Notes: generated by a model not told the origin, from the letters alone. Counted from the first letter of the stretch, positions 54,527 through 63,195 are shown. The stretch is 64,000 nt of DNA from an uncultured Eubacteriales bacterium (GCA_902774265.1 CACYHR010000020.1:1-64000); one strand, 5' to 3'. Numbers and translations are program-made.

Positions 54527-55725
54527 TTCTCCTGTTTCTTATCCTGTTTCTGATTTTTATTTTGCTTCTGTTCCTGTTTTTTATTTGTATTCTTTTTATT
54601 ATTATTATTCTTTGCGCCAGAATCTTCTTTCTTCTTCCGGTTCCGGTTACTATTGTTCTTATTCCGGCTTCGATTATTCCCGTCTTTATTCCGGTTATTC
54701 CCGTTCTTATTCCGGCTCTTATTATCTTCAGATTCGTTTGCGTTTATCAGCTCGATTATTTCTTTTTTGGTGAAATGATCAGGAACATCTATGCCCCTTT
54801 CAGCCGCCATGGCGAGCAGCTCATCCTTACGCATCTTGATTGAAGGATATCTGCCTCTTTTCCTTTCACCCTTTCCTTTGTCCTTCTTCTCTTTCTTTTC
54901 TTTTGTATCTTTATTTTCTTTCAGGTCCTTCTTTTCCTTCGGATTCTTCCCTGCTTTTTCATCTGATTTAGCTATACCGGATTCAGTACCTGCTTCAGCT
55001 GCATTGGCTACGCCTCCTGCTTCGGCAGATTCTGTTTCGGCAGATTCCGCTTCGCCCGCACCGGTTTTAAGTTCCGCTTCTGATGTATAAGCTTCGAACA
55101 TATCCGCTTCGGCACGCGTTTCAGACGTATCGGCTTCGCTATCAGTTTCGAAGGTATCGGCTTTGGTATCTGTTTCAAACGTATCGGCTTCAGCCTGAGC
55201 GCTTCCGAGTATGATCTCACGCAGTTCATCCATCTCCGGTATGGAATCAGTATCACTGCCGGCTTTATCGCTGCCTTCATCAGGCGATTCCGGCGTTTCC
55301 GACGATCCAGACAATTCCGGTGATTCCGGAAAATCTCTGAAAATTTCTTTCATCTCGTCAGAAGCAGCATTTGCATTTTCTCTTATGTCATCTACGGACT
55401 GCTTAATATGATCGCTTTCTTCGATGAATCTTTCCGGTACTTTTTCTCTTTCAATCAGGTGCATATCTACAGTTTCATCAACAGTGAACCTAGGTGTAAC
55501 CGAAATATGCTCTGAGGTCATCTCTCCCTCCGGATTTGTTTCGATCTCTTCCGTGATGCTGAGGCCTGCGCTGTTGAGCATCATCTCTTCCTGCTTCAAT
55601 TCTTCCGCAAGATAATAATCCGCAGGTCTTCTGATGAGATTCTGCAGTATTATCTTGCTCAGTACTATCAATACAGCCGAGCTTATAAATGCTATTACAA
55701 AATACTCTAATGTTTCGGCTATCAT
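54523..55725 (-). CDS. Membrane-anchored protein with acidic repeats and SAP/HeH-like motif
   Basis: 400 residues, no known family. One N-terminal membrane helix (about 8-28), then an acidic disordered stretch (40-255) with imperfect EADTFETDTKADTFETDSEADT repeats, a Lys/Glu segment (260-292), a helix-extension-helix/SAP-like motif at about 296-328 (MRKDELLAMAAERGIDVPDH, then FTKKEIIELI), and a strongly basic Asn/Arg/Lys tail (335-400). The tail should be cytoplasmic. The same motif occurs in the MrpG protein of this operon. It sits between two antiporter subunits with a 4-base overlap downstream and a 14-base gap upstream. DNA or RNA tethering is a guess. Confidence 0.7.
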   Translation of the reverse strand: MIAETLEYFVIAFISSAVLIVLSKIILQNLIRRPADYYLAEELKQEEMMLNSAGLSITEEIETNPEGEMTSEHISVTPRFTVDETVDMHLIEREKVPERFIEESDHIKQSVDDIRENANAASDEMKEIFRDFPESPELSGSSETPESPDEGSDKAGSDTDSIPEMDELREIILGSAQAEADTFETDTKADTFETDSEADTSETRAEADMFEAYTSEAELKTGAGEAESAETESAEAGGVANAAEAGTESGIAKSDEKAGKNPKEKKDLKENKDTKEKKEKKDKGKGERKRGRYPSIKMRKDELLAMAAERGIDVPDHFTKKEIIELINANESEDNKSRNKNGNNRNKDGNNRSRNKNNSNRNRKKKEDSGAKNNNNKKNTNKKQEQKQNKNQKQDKKQEK

Positions 55726-55739
55726 ATCTCTTATTCTTC

Positions 55740-57260
55740 TTACATCAGCGGCTGGAATATCGAATTGCCCGCCATCAGTGACAGATCAAACAGGTGAAGC
55801 CCCATATTCGGCCATATCCCGAGAAGCACCGACAGAATCGCGGCCATCAGCAGAGGCAGCAGCATACGCAGATCAGCCTCACCAAACTCCATGAATTCCG
55901 GATTTTCTACTTCCTTTTTGAATGATACGAGAACGACCGGCATCAGATAAGCAAGTGCCAGAAGAGCGCTGGCGATCAGTGTTGCAACATACAGAGGCTG
56001 TCCTGCCTCAACAGCACCGAAAATTATATTTGCCTTGCTTACGAAGCCTGCAAAGAACGGGAAACCTGCAATTCCTATCGATGCAAGGGCAAAAGCACCC
56101 ATGGTAAAAGGCATCCTGCGGCCGATACCGACCATCTCCGTTATATCTTTTTTATGCGTCGTGACAAATACAGCGCCGGCAACCATAAACAAAGTGATCT
56201 TCATAAAGGCATGAGCCACGATGTGATAAAGCGCTCCGGCAGTGCTGAAAGGCGTCAGTATGCAGATACCGAGCACTATGTACGAAAGCTGTCCTACAGT
56301 CGAGAAGGCCAGTCTGGCTTTGAGATTCGTCTTACGCATGGCGATAAACGACGAAACTATTATTGTAAATACTGCCATCCATGCAAGGGCCTTCGCGCCG
56401 CCGCATGATTTCGCGAGCTCAGGTCCGAAAACATAGAGAACAACTCTCAGAGTACAGAAAGCTCCGGCCTTGACTACAGCTACAGCGTGAAGCAGCGCGC
56501 TTACAGGAGTAGGCGCTACCATAGCAGCAGGCAGCCAGCTGTGAAGCGGCATAACACCTGCTTTTACTATACCCGCTCCCACCATCATGAAAAATACAAT
56601 AAGCGCCCATGGTGCAGGAAGCATTTTAGCGTCCAGGAAGCCGCCCGGAGTAAACTCCGTAGTTCCGGATACGGAATAAACAATAACTATCGCAGCGAAG
56701 AAAATCTGCCCGCTTATCAGTGTATATGCAAGATATTTGCGGCCGGATGCGATCCCCTCATCGTCTCTGTAATGGACAACCAGAGGATAAGTCGAAACGG
56801 TCAGTATCTCATAGAATACAAAGAAAGTCAGCAGGTTAGATGCAAAACACAGACCCGTTGCAGACGACAGACACATTGCGAACGCCGCAAAGTATCCCGT
56901 CTGATTCTTTTCACCGTGGCCGCGCATATAACCTATGGAATAGATCGATGTCAGCAGCCAGAGAGTGGATGCTACGCACGCAAATACCATTCCCGCCGGA
57001 TCGACGCTTAGTGCAAAGGACACGCCTTTTACTATCCTGAAAAGCTCCAGCCTGACCTCTGTCCCGGCAAGAGCCGCCGGGATAAGCGAATATACAAGCA
57101 CGATTTTGAGCACCGAAGCAATCAGAGTGATCGCCTCTCTCAGATTTCGGTGGATATGTTCACCCAGTACATATATCAGGCCTGCAGCAATCATAGAAAC
57201 AAGAACTGCACACAGCGGCCTGTATTCAAGAGGAAGCCAGCTCAGCCAGTTAAAATCCAT
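55740..57260 (-). CDS. MrpD/NuoM-type antiporter subunit (506 aa)
   Basis: About 14 membrane helices. Key residues: Glu in FFVFYEILTVSTYPL, Lys in GIVKAGVMPLHSWLPAAMV, Lys in VAVVKAGAFCTLRVV, Lys in HAFMKITLFMVAGA. It is complete and resembles MrpD and the large Mbh/Hyf antiporter subunits. Start: ATG at 57260; a GTG one codon upstream is equally possible, because GGAGGT lies within reach of both. The start overlaps the stop of the upstream subunit (TGATG). Confidence 0.88.
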   Translation of the reverse strand: MDFNWLSWLPLEYRPLCAVLVSMIAAGLIYVLGEHIHRNLREAITLIASVLKIVLVYSLIPAALAGTEVRLELFRIVKGVSFALSVDPAGMVFACVASTLWLLTSIYSIGYMRGHGEKNQTGYFAAFAMCLSSATGLCFASNLLTFFVFYEILTVSTYPLVVHYRDDEGIASGRKYLAYTLISGQIFFAAIVIVYSVSGTTEFTPGGFLDAKMLPAPWALIVFFMMVGAGIVKAGVMPLHSWLPAAMVAPTPVSALLHAVAVVKAGAFCTLRVVLYVFGPELAKSCGGAKALAWMAVFTIIVSSFIAMRKTNLKARLAFSTVGQLSYIVLGICILTPFSTAGALYHIVAHAFMKITLFMVAGAVFVTTHKKDITEMVGIGRRMPFTMGAFALASIGIAGFPFFAGFVSKANIIFGAVEAGQPLYVATLIASALLALAYLMPVVLVSFKKEVENPEFMEFGEADLRMLLPLLMAAILSVLLGIWPNMGLHLFDLSLMAGNSIFQPLM

Positions 57261-58738
57261 CACAGGCCCACCTCCCCAAGTGTCAGCAGCAGAACATCAA
57301 CTATCTTTGCATTGAAAAGTCCTATGCCCAGTATAGCGACAAAGCATACAACTATCGGAATAAGCATGGTCAGAGGCAGCTCAGGACCCCTGCTCCATTT
57401 ATCTTTGAGACCCGCGTCCTCATTTATGAACACTTTTTCAATGAGTTTGAAGAAATATACGGCATTCAGCAGACTGGAGATCACCAGCACGGCAATATAT
57501 ATCCAGTAATGCTGATCTGCAGCTCCGGATGCAAGATACCATTTGCTGAAAAATCCTGCCGTCGGCGGTATTCCTATCATCGACAGCGCAGCTACCGTCA
57601 GCAGACCGCATGTGAGCGGCATCTTCTTATATATCCTGCCGAAATCATTCAGATCAGTCGTTCCAAATTTGTATCTGATCGCACCAGTACAGAAGAACAG
57701 ACCGCCTTTCATGAAGGCATGACCGATCATGTGAAGGAAGGATCCCGCAAGAGCTATCGGGGTGCCTATCGCGAATCCCAGAGAGATATAGCCGATCTGA
57801 GCGACAGATGAATAAGCAAGCATTTTGCGAATATCATTCTGCCACATAGCCATCAGCGATCCATACAGCATGCTGCATACTGAGAATACACCTAGAGCCA
57901 GCATCAGATACCTCACATACCTGAAATCCGTACCGAATATGCAGTAAAAGAATCTGAACATGGCGTATGCAGGCAGCTTGCCCATAACGCCTGTTATCAG
58001 AGGCCTTGTACCCGCTTCGGCATGTGTGTATGCTGACGGCTGCCATCCGTGAAACGGGAAGAGCGCCATCTTGATACCGAACGCCGGAATCAGGAAGCAC
58101 ATCGACAGCAGCATCACGGTATCGTAATCGCCGCTGCTGAGTATCTTCGCCATATCGTCCATGTTGAGCGTTCCCGTAGCTCCATAGAGCAAAGCTGCCG
58201 CAACCAGATAAAATGTAGCAGCAATAGTTCCGACCAGCATGTATCTGTAAGCGGAAACTATGCCCCGGCTGCCGCCGAGAGCTATCAGACAGTACGCGGA
58301 AAGCGATGTTATTTCAAGGAAAACATATAAATTGAATACATCACCCGTCGACGCCATACCGAGAAGTCCCGTGATCAGCAGAGCTATTATCGTATTATAT
58401 GCACCGTGAAGCAGAGGTCTTCTGTCGGTGACGAAATGATCTGCATAAACCGCGGAAATAAAGCCTATGGTTGATATCATTACAATGATGACAGCATTAA
58501 GAGAATCGATAACGAATTCTATGCCGAAAGGAACTTTGTAATTACCGATAGCATAATGTATAGGTCCGTTTTTGATAACGAGCCCCAGCTGCATAACAGA
58601 CATGACAAGAGAAGCCAGCACAGCCAGCACCACAACTGCACGTCCGAGATGTCTGTTTATCCCGGTCAGCAGCAGGCACAGCAAAGCCGCACACAGCGGG
58701 ACGATTATTATCAAAACCGGTAAATTATTTTCTATCAT
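57260..58738 (-). CDS. MrpD/NuoN-type antiporter subunit (492 aa)
   Basis: About 14 membrane helices of the NuoM/N/MrpD family. Glu in LYVFLEITSLSAYCLIALGG, Lys in IPAFGIKMALFPFHGWQPSAYTHAE, GHAFMKGGLFFCTGAIRY. Typical MrpD; second in the series of three antiporter-type subunits. It is preceded by a short repeat-rich gap after mrpC. Confidence 0.88.
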   Translation of the reverse strand: MIENNLPVLIIIVPLCAALLCLLLTGINRHLGRAVVVLAVLASLVMSVMQLGLVIKNGPIHYAIGNYKVPFGIEFVIDSLNAVIIVMISTIGFISAVYADHFVTDRRPLLHGAYNTIIALLITGLLGMASTGDVFNLYVFLEITSLSAYCLIALGGSRGIVSAYRYMLVGTIAATFYLVAAALLYGATGTLNMDDMAKILSSGDYDTVMLLSMCFLIPAFGIKMALFPFHGWQPSAYTHAEAGTRPLITGVMGKLPAYAMFRFFYCIFGTDFRYVRYLMLALGVFSVCSMLYGSLMAMWQNDIRKMLAYSSVAQIGYISLGFAIGTPIALAGSFLHMIGHAFMKGGLFFCTGAIRYKFGTTDLNDFGRIYKKMPLTCGLLTVAALSMIGIPPTAGFFSKWYLASGAADQHYWIYIAVLVISSLLNAVYFFKLIEKVFINEDAGLKDKWSRGPELPLTMLIPIVVCFVAILGIGLFNAKIVDVLLLTLGEVGL

Positions 58739-58813
58739 TATGCCTGTTCTTAGTATCTTTTTTAATTATCTGCTCTATGTATCTGCTCTAAATAACTGCT
58801 TTAAGTACCTATT
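58739..58813 (-). repeat. Degenerate 15-base repeats between mrpC and mrpD-like gene
   Basis: The 75-base gap reads as imperfect 15-base units on the minus strand, each of the type AGATACTTAGAATAG / AGAGCAGATACATAG / AGATAATTAAAAAAG. The first unit overlaps the end of mrpC. No coding potential; there is no clear terminator or promoter. Confidence 0.6.
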
Positions 58814-59245
58814 CTAAGTATCTATCCTTTGCAGCTCCTGTTTTCTTCTCTGTCTCTCTTCCATGCTCAGCAGTTCCTGACGCATGAGCAGGTCATCTTC
58901 CTCGATCGTTCCGTACTTTTCGCGTATCCTCAGGAGCAGCGACAATCCGACAGCTGTTGTACCGAGGCTGACTACGATAGCTGTCAGCATAAGTCCGTGT
59001 GGCAGAGGATTTATATAATCCGCGGCTTTTTCCAATCCTTCCACTGCGACCGGGATAGTTCCCTTCGACTTCTGTCCGAGGCAGAGGAACAGAAAGATAA
59101 CCGCAACCTGCATGATATTCATGCAGATCAGTTTTTTCATATAATTATTGCATGTTACTATTCCCGCTACTCCGAGAGAAAGCAGGATAAAGGTCAGCAG
59201 ATATATTCCCTTTTCGGCAAGAAATGTGCTAATCGTTATCATCAT
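58814..59245 (-). CDS. mrpC: Na+/H+ antiporter subunit C (NuoK-like)
   Basis: 143 residues, three membrane helices of the MrpC/MnhC-NuoK family (GIVTCNNYMKKLICMNIMQVA, then LMLTAIVVSLGTTAVGLSLLL) and a charged C-terminal tail longer than usual. Overlaps mrpB by 17 bases. Confidence 0.9.
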   Translation of the reverse strand: MMITISTFLAEKGIYLLTFILLSLGVAGIVTCNNYMKKLICMNIMQVAVIFLFLCLGQKSKGTIPVAVEGLEKAADYINPLPHGLMLTAIVVSLGTTAVGLSLLLRIREKYGTIEEDDLLMRQELLSMEERQRRKQELQRIDT

Positions 59246-60002
59246 CGAATGATATCCTTTCCATCAGAGCATTGATTATAGTTATTATAGTTCCGGCAAC
59301 ACCTATAGTTACCCCGATTTCAACGGCCGTGATCCCGATAGAATGCAGCTCGGCCTGATGCACAGGCAGCGGAAGCCTGTTATATTCAAGGTACATTCCT
59401 CCGGCAAAAACAGAAATCAGTCCGGTAAGCGCATAAATAAACGGTCCGACGCCGGCAAGTGCAGCGGATCTGAACTTAGAAAGATTGAATATCGGTCGCT
59501 GACGCTTTCCGACCATGACATCCAGCAGATAAGTCATTCCTATCAGCGCACCGGCCTGGAATCCGCCTCCCAGACTCACTTCACCGTGGAACAGAACATA
59601 GACGGCATAGATCAGTATCAGAGGTTCTATCAGCGAGATCATTACATCCTTGTTGACAGTCTCGTAAACAGCTTTACCTCTCACAGTTCTGCCCCTCTTC
59701 TTGACGGCAGACGGCGAAATAAGTCTCCTCTTCGGTCTTCCGGCAAGTAAAAGTACCACTGAAACACCTGCGAGGAACATCACAGTAGTCTCGAACATGG
59801 TATCAAATGCCCTGTAATCAACGATAACAGCGGTTACCATATTTGGTGAATTGCACTCTTCAACGGCATGTTCTATATAATGATCCGAGACATGAGAATT
59901 AGGGGCCGAATCAGGGTCCCCGATCACCGGAAGCACATCAAAAGCAAAGAACGGTGTGCTTATCGCGACTATTAAAATAATAACAGTGAATAACTTTCTC
60001 AT
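59229..60002 (-). CDS. mrpB: Na+/H+ antiporter subunit B with MbhE-like N-terminus
   Basis: 257 residues in two parts. Residues 1-90 have a membrane helix, a periplasmic loop and VTAVIVDYRAFDTMFETTVMF, as in MbhE or the end of MrpA. Residues about 120-250 are the MnhB domain (EPLILIYAVYVLFHGEVSLGGGFQAGALIGMTYLL). The MrpA C-terminal module and MrpB thus appear split and recombined compared with Bacillus Mrp. Overlaps the DUF4040 gene by 4 bases. Confidence 0.88.
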   Translation of the reverse strand: MRKLFTVIILIVAISTPFFAFDVLPVIGDPDSAPNSHVSDHYIEHAVEECNSPNMVTAVIVDYRAFDTMFETTVMFLAGVSVVLLLAGRPKRRLISPSAVKKRGRTVRGKAVYETVNKDVMISLIEPLILIYAVYVLFHGEVSLGGGFQAGALIGMTYLLDVMVGKRQRPIFNLSKFRSAALAGVGPFIYALTGLISVFAGGMYLEYNRLPLPVHQAELHSIGITAVEIGVTIGVAGTIITIINALMERISFDDDND

Positions 60003-60232
60003 TTAATCTTACGGTCAATAGATCTCAGCAGGATTATAAATATTACTGTGGAAATAACACCGATAACAGCCTCGGTAAATGCGACATCCGGCGCTCCCAT
60101 CACAATATAAAGAAACATCGTCAGGAAGCTGAACGCACAATAAATCACTACAGCGACCATCAGGTCGGTGCCGAAAATAATTGCAAGCGTTATTCCTATG
60201 AGTCCAAGCAGCAGAACTGCCTCGAGTATCAT
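59999..60232 (-). CDS. DUF4040/MbhD-like antiporter subunit
   Basis: 77 residues with three helices: AIIFGTDLMVAVVIYCAFSF and MGAPDVAFTEAVIGVISTV are the MbhD/DUF4040 signature, equal to part of the MrpA C-terminal region in Bacillus. Overlaps mrpG and mrpB by 4 bases each. Confidence 0.88.
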   Translation of the reverse strand: MILEAVLLLGLIGITLAIIFGTDLMVAVVIYCAFSFLTMFLYIVMGAPDVAFTEAVIGVISTVIFIILLRSIDRKIK

Positions 60233-61278
60233 ATCTGTCTTCCCCTATCTTTAGATTTTCTTTTATAACTGCCGGCCTTGCCGTCAGCATTTTTGCTGTT
60301 GCTTCTGCTGGATCTTCTGTTGCTGCTGCTTCTGCTGGAACTCCTGTTGTTGCTGCTTCTGCTGTTCCTGTTTGTGTTATTGTTGTTTTTGTTGTTGCTT
60401 TTGCTTTTGTCTGCGCTTTTTTTGCTGTTAGTTTTACTGCTGTTTCCGCTGTTATTATTCTTTGCAGATGATCGTTTAGAAGAGGCTCGATCTGAACCGG
60501 AATTCTTTGAACCTGACTTATTCGATCCGGATTGTTTAGACCCGGATTTCCCTGTGCCTGACTTATTTGATCCGGATTGCTTAGACCCAGACTTCCCTGT
60601 GCCTGACTTTTCCGGTCTCAGTTCAGGCTTCTCCTGATAAATAAGTTCAAGTATGCCCTTCTTAGTCGCATGATCAGGAACATTTATCCCCATTCCTTCG
60701 GCAATCTCAATCAGCTCGGCACGTGTTTTCTTCATCGACGGTCTCGACCGACCTGATCTGTGCTCTTTTCCGCTGTCAGTTTCGGTTTCTGTTCCGGTTT
60801 TTGTTCTGATTGCAGTTTCAGGAGCATAAATTTCCTTTTTTTCTGTATCGGAAACAGCAGGCTTGTCAGTCACTATTACAGCAGGCTTTTCGATTTCCGT
60901 TTTTGATATATCAGTGCTATGCGCTATATCTGTTTCATGCGGTAAATCTGTATCATGAGGCTTGTTTTCCGGTCTCGTCCAGGTATACGCCTGATAATTC
61001 TTATCGAATATAGCAGCGATCATCATAAGATTTGTTCCGACCGGATTGGTGAGCATAATAACCAGAAAGATCAGAAATATCTTAATAGTAATCAAATGTG
61101 CGCCGGTAGCTGCCATCATTCCGAGAATAATGAGAAACGCGCCAAGAGTATCACCAACTCCCTGGATATGCAGTCTGGTAAAAAAATCCGGGAATCTGAT
61201 GAGTCCGATCAGCGAAATGATCATAACGATCAGACCTGCCGCTGCAAGTATTAAAGAAACGATTCCTGCTGCGGTCAT
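60229..61278 (-). CDS. mrpG: Na+/H+ antiporter subunit G with long basic tail
   Basis: 349 residues; normal MrpG is about 110-130. Residues 1-92 are MrpG with three membrane helices (GLIRFPDFFTRLHIQGVGDT, then TNPVGTNLM). Residues about 95-180 are a Thr/Asp/Glu-rich linker. Residues 181-214 hold a SAP/HeH-like motif (MKKTRAELIEIAEGMGINVP, then DHATKKGILELI). Residues 222-349 are low-complexity, Ser/Lys/Gly then Ser/Asn/Arg repeats (SGTGKSGSKQSGSNK, RSSSNRRSSRSNSKN), very basic. The extension is in frame with no stop and should be cytoplasmic. It is related in design to the 400-residue protein at 54523-55725. Confidence 0.85.
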   Translation of the reverse strand: MTAAGIVSLILAAAGLIVMIISLIGLIRFPDFFTRLHIQGVGDTLGAFLIILGMMAATGAHLITIKIFLIFLVIMLTNPVGTNLMMIAAIFDKNYQAYTWTRPENKPHDTDLPHETDIAHSTDISKTEIEKPAVIVTDKPAVSDTEKKEIYAPETAIRTKTGTETETDSGKEHRSGRSRPSMKKTRAELIEIAEGMGINVPDHATKKGILELIYQEKPELRPEKSGTGKSGSKQSGSNKSGTGKSGSKQSGSNKSGSKNSGSDRASSKRSSAKNNNSGNSSKTNSKKSADKSKSNNKNNNNTNRNSRSSNNRSSSRSSSNRRSSRSNSKNADGKAGSYKRKSKDRGRQI

Positions 61279-61538
61279 CTGCGTCTGCCTCCGATATATT
61301 TAGCAAGTATGACAGAAGTCACGAAGCCCAGTATAGAGTAACTGAGCGCTATATCAATATACATATCCACCCTGCCATCAATAAATCCGACAGTCATTAT
61401 GAGCAGCACAACTACTGTATTCATTGCGAATACAAAATTAAGCCTGTCAATAAGGGGCTTTTTGACCAGCATCATGATGACCATAACAATAAGTATGGAG
61501 ACAAGACCTATTAATAAAACAGTCCAGTAACTGATCAT
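61275..61538 (-). CDS. mrpF: Na+/H+ antiporter subunit F
   Basis: 87 residues, three membrane helices; DRLNFVFAMNTVVVLLIMTVGFIDGRVDMYIDIALSYSILGF is the MrpF/MnhF pattern. 4-base overlaps with mrpE and mrpG. Confidence 0.9.
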   Translation of the reverse strand: MISYWTVLLIGLVSILIVMVIMMLVKKPLIDRLNFVFAMNTVVVLLIMTVGFIDGRVDMYIDIALSYSILGFVTSVILAKYIGGRRR

Positions 61539-62152
61539 GAAATCTTTTTCCCCCTGTAAACTCCCTTTTTCAGACCGGCCATAGGCAGCTCCTCCCTCTG
61601 CTCTTCAGGGATCTCATAAGTCTCCACTATCTCGAAATGGATTTCCTCACCAAACACCCATGCAACCTTTTGCTGCATAGAACCGTCAAGCAGTCCTTCT
61701 CTCAGCTTTCCGCTAAGTGCATGTACCGAATAAATTCCATCATCACTAATATCGATTGTGACAGTACCCGGCGTAAGGGTTATGGAATTAGCCAGAAGAG
61801 CACTGGCTGCCGGATTGTCATAATCCGCTCTGAACCATGCGATCGACGGATCAAGCTCATCCATCCTGATAACAGCCACTTTTGCAACATAAAGAGCAGA
61901 TTTGATTATCTGTATAATGAGCCAAATAAAGTAAGCAATTCCTTTTACAGGATTCATAGCCGCAACATAGTACAACTTATCCGTCTTTTGTCCCGGAAGG
62001 GTGAGCGTTCTCAGGCATACAAATGATATAAGCATACTTGAGACAGCACCGATGATCAGGAACTTAGGCTCAGTTTTTTCAGACATAACAAACCACAGTG
62101 CCATAAGCAGCACTGCAGTCCATATCCAGTTGATCACGGTGTTCTTCTTCAT
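61535..62152 (-). CDS. mrpE: Na+/H+ antiporter subunit E
   Basis: 205 residues, MrpE/MnhE family: two N-terminal membrane helices, NPVKGIAYFIWLIIQIIKSALYVAKVA, and the soluble ALLANSITLTPGTVTIDISDDGIYSVHAL segment. First gene of the 13-gene operon. The ATG is only 7 bases after a promoter -10 and has no Shine-Dalgarno, so it may be leaderless. Confidence 0.9.
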   Translation of the reverse strand: MKKNTVINWIWTAVLLMALWFVMSEKTEPKFLIIGAVSSMLISFVCLRTLTLPGQKTDKLYYVAAMNPVKGIAYFIWLIIQIIKSALYVAKVAVIRMDELDPSIAWFRADYDNPAASALLANSITLTPGTVTIDISDDGIYSVHALSGKLREGLLDGSMQQKVAWVFGEEIHFEIVETYEIPEEQREELPMAGLKKGVYRGKKIS

Positions 62153-62159
62153 GAGTATT

Positions 62160-62188
62160 AGTATACATTATATTGCTGAATATGTCAT
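62160..62188 (-). promoter_or_regulatory. Promoter of the Mrp operon
   Basis: -35 ATGACA (62188-62183), 17-base spacer, -10 TATACT (62165-62160); a TATAAT at 62172-62167 is an alternative -10 without a good -35. Either puts the transcription start within about 8 bases of the mrpE ATG. Confidence 0.55.
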
Positions 62189-62291
62189 ATAACATTGCGT
62201 ATGTTTACAAAAAAAAGAAATAAAAGATGGATGAATTCAACCAGGAGCAAAGCTCCAACAAGCTCGCTTGATTGGAGCGAGCGACGCCGTC

Positions 62292-62440
62292 AACAGACAC
62301 CGGGAGCTTCAGCTCCTGAGAGCATCAGTGGACACCGGGAGCTTCAGCTCCTGAGAGCATCAGTGGGGGATTGTTACCCACCATTGATGGTCGAAAATGG
62401 AACCCGCCGCCTAAGAGGCGGGGGACATCCGGTGTCTGTT
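62292..62440. mobile_element. MITE-like element with perfect 12-bp terminal inverted repeats
   Basis: 149 bases bounded by AACAGACACCGG and CCGGTGTCTGTT (perfect 12-base inverted repeats). Inside are two tandem copies of a 35-base unit GACACCGGGAGCTTCAGCTC... and the same hairpins as the copy at 25224-25318 (CCCGCCGCC...GGCGGGGG). No coding capacity, hence non-autonomous; no related transposase is in this window. Flanking bases 62190-62291 hold further GGAGC/GCTCC palindromes, and no gene. Confidence 0.75.
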
Positions 62441-62453
62441 ATAACAACGGATC

Positions 62454-62507
62454 AAAAAATTAACAGCGGGCTGATGTCTGCTGCCCGAAGCAGAGACAAA
62501 TGCCCGC
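62454..62507 (-). terminator. Terminator after lexA
   Basis: Minus strand GCGGGC/GCCCGC outer stem with inner GTCT-CTGC/GCAG-AGAC-type pairing around TTCGG, followed after six bases by TTTTTT. About 46 bases after the lexA stop. Confidence 0.6.
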
Positions 62508-62553
62508 CTATGAACACCGCATAAAAATTGGTTATGCGATGGAAGATAGCAAA

Positions 62554-63195
62554 TCAGCTGAAGAATCTGAATACACCTTTGACCTTGCCGACTACGGTTA
62601 CATCCCTTGCAATGATAGGATCCATATAGTCATTTTCAGGCTGCAGTCTGATATGATCAGATTCCCTGAAGAATCTCTTAACTGTTGCGCCTGATTCATA
62701 TCCGTCATTTACCATAGCAACAACGATTTCCCCGTTGCTTGCATCATGCGATTCCTGAACAATCAGATAATCACCGTCATTGATGCCGATATTGACCATA
62801 CTGTCTCCGTGTACAGTAAGGATGAAATTATTGCCCTGACTCACAAATCTCGAAGGAACAGGCAGCTCATCTACTATGTTCTGCTGTGCCAGAATCGGTT
62901 CGCCGGCTGCAACATCTCCGATAACAGGCAGAGAAACTATATTGCTGTAATCCGCTGCCGGAGCCTGCGGTCTTGCCGGTGCCATATCAACAGGCAGCAC
63001 CGTACGCGGTTTGGCAGGGTCCTTGCGGACCAGTCCTTTTTCCTCAAGTGTCTTGATATCGCTGTGTACAGTTGACGTGGACCTGATATCAAGCGCCTGA
63101 CAAATCTCTCTTACTGTAGGTGAATAGCCCTTTTCCGTAATGATCTTTTTCATATAGGCCAGGATATCCTGCTGGCGCTGTTCACTCTTTTTCAT
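62554..63195 (-). CDS. lexA: SOS repressor LexA
   Basis: 213 residues. N-terminal winged helix (SEQRQQDILAYMKKIITEKGYSPTVREICQAL), linker, then an S24 autoprotease domain: cleavage site Ala-Gly in GDVAAGEPIL, catalytic Ser in VHGDSMVN and Lys in GATVKRFF. Start at 63195 because AGGAGG lies five bases before that ATG; the upstream GTG/ATG at 63213 is inside the Shine-Dalgarno region. I see no clear SOS box (GAAC-N4-GTTC type) in the 46 bases upstream. Confidence 0.95.
   Translation of the reverse strand: MKKSEQRQQDILAYMKKIITEKGYSPTVREICQALDIRSTSTVHSDIKTLEEKGLVRKDPAKPRTVLPVDMAPARPQAPAADYSNIVSLPVIGDVAAGEPILAQQNIVDELPVPSRFVSQGNNFILTVHGDSMVNIGINDGDYLIVQESHDASNGEIVVAMVNDGYESGATVKRFFRESDHIRLQPENDYMDPIIARDVTVVGKVKGVFRFFS

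Noticed and set aside
60278-60637. Leu-rich plus-strand frame that looks like membrane protein
   Set aside because: Reverse reading of the Ser/Asn/Lys low-complexity tail of mrpG.
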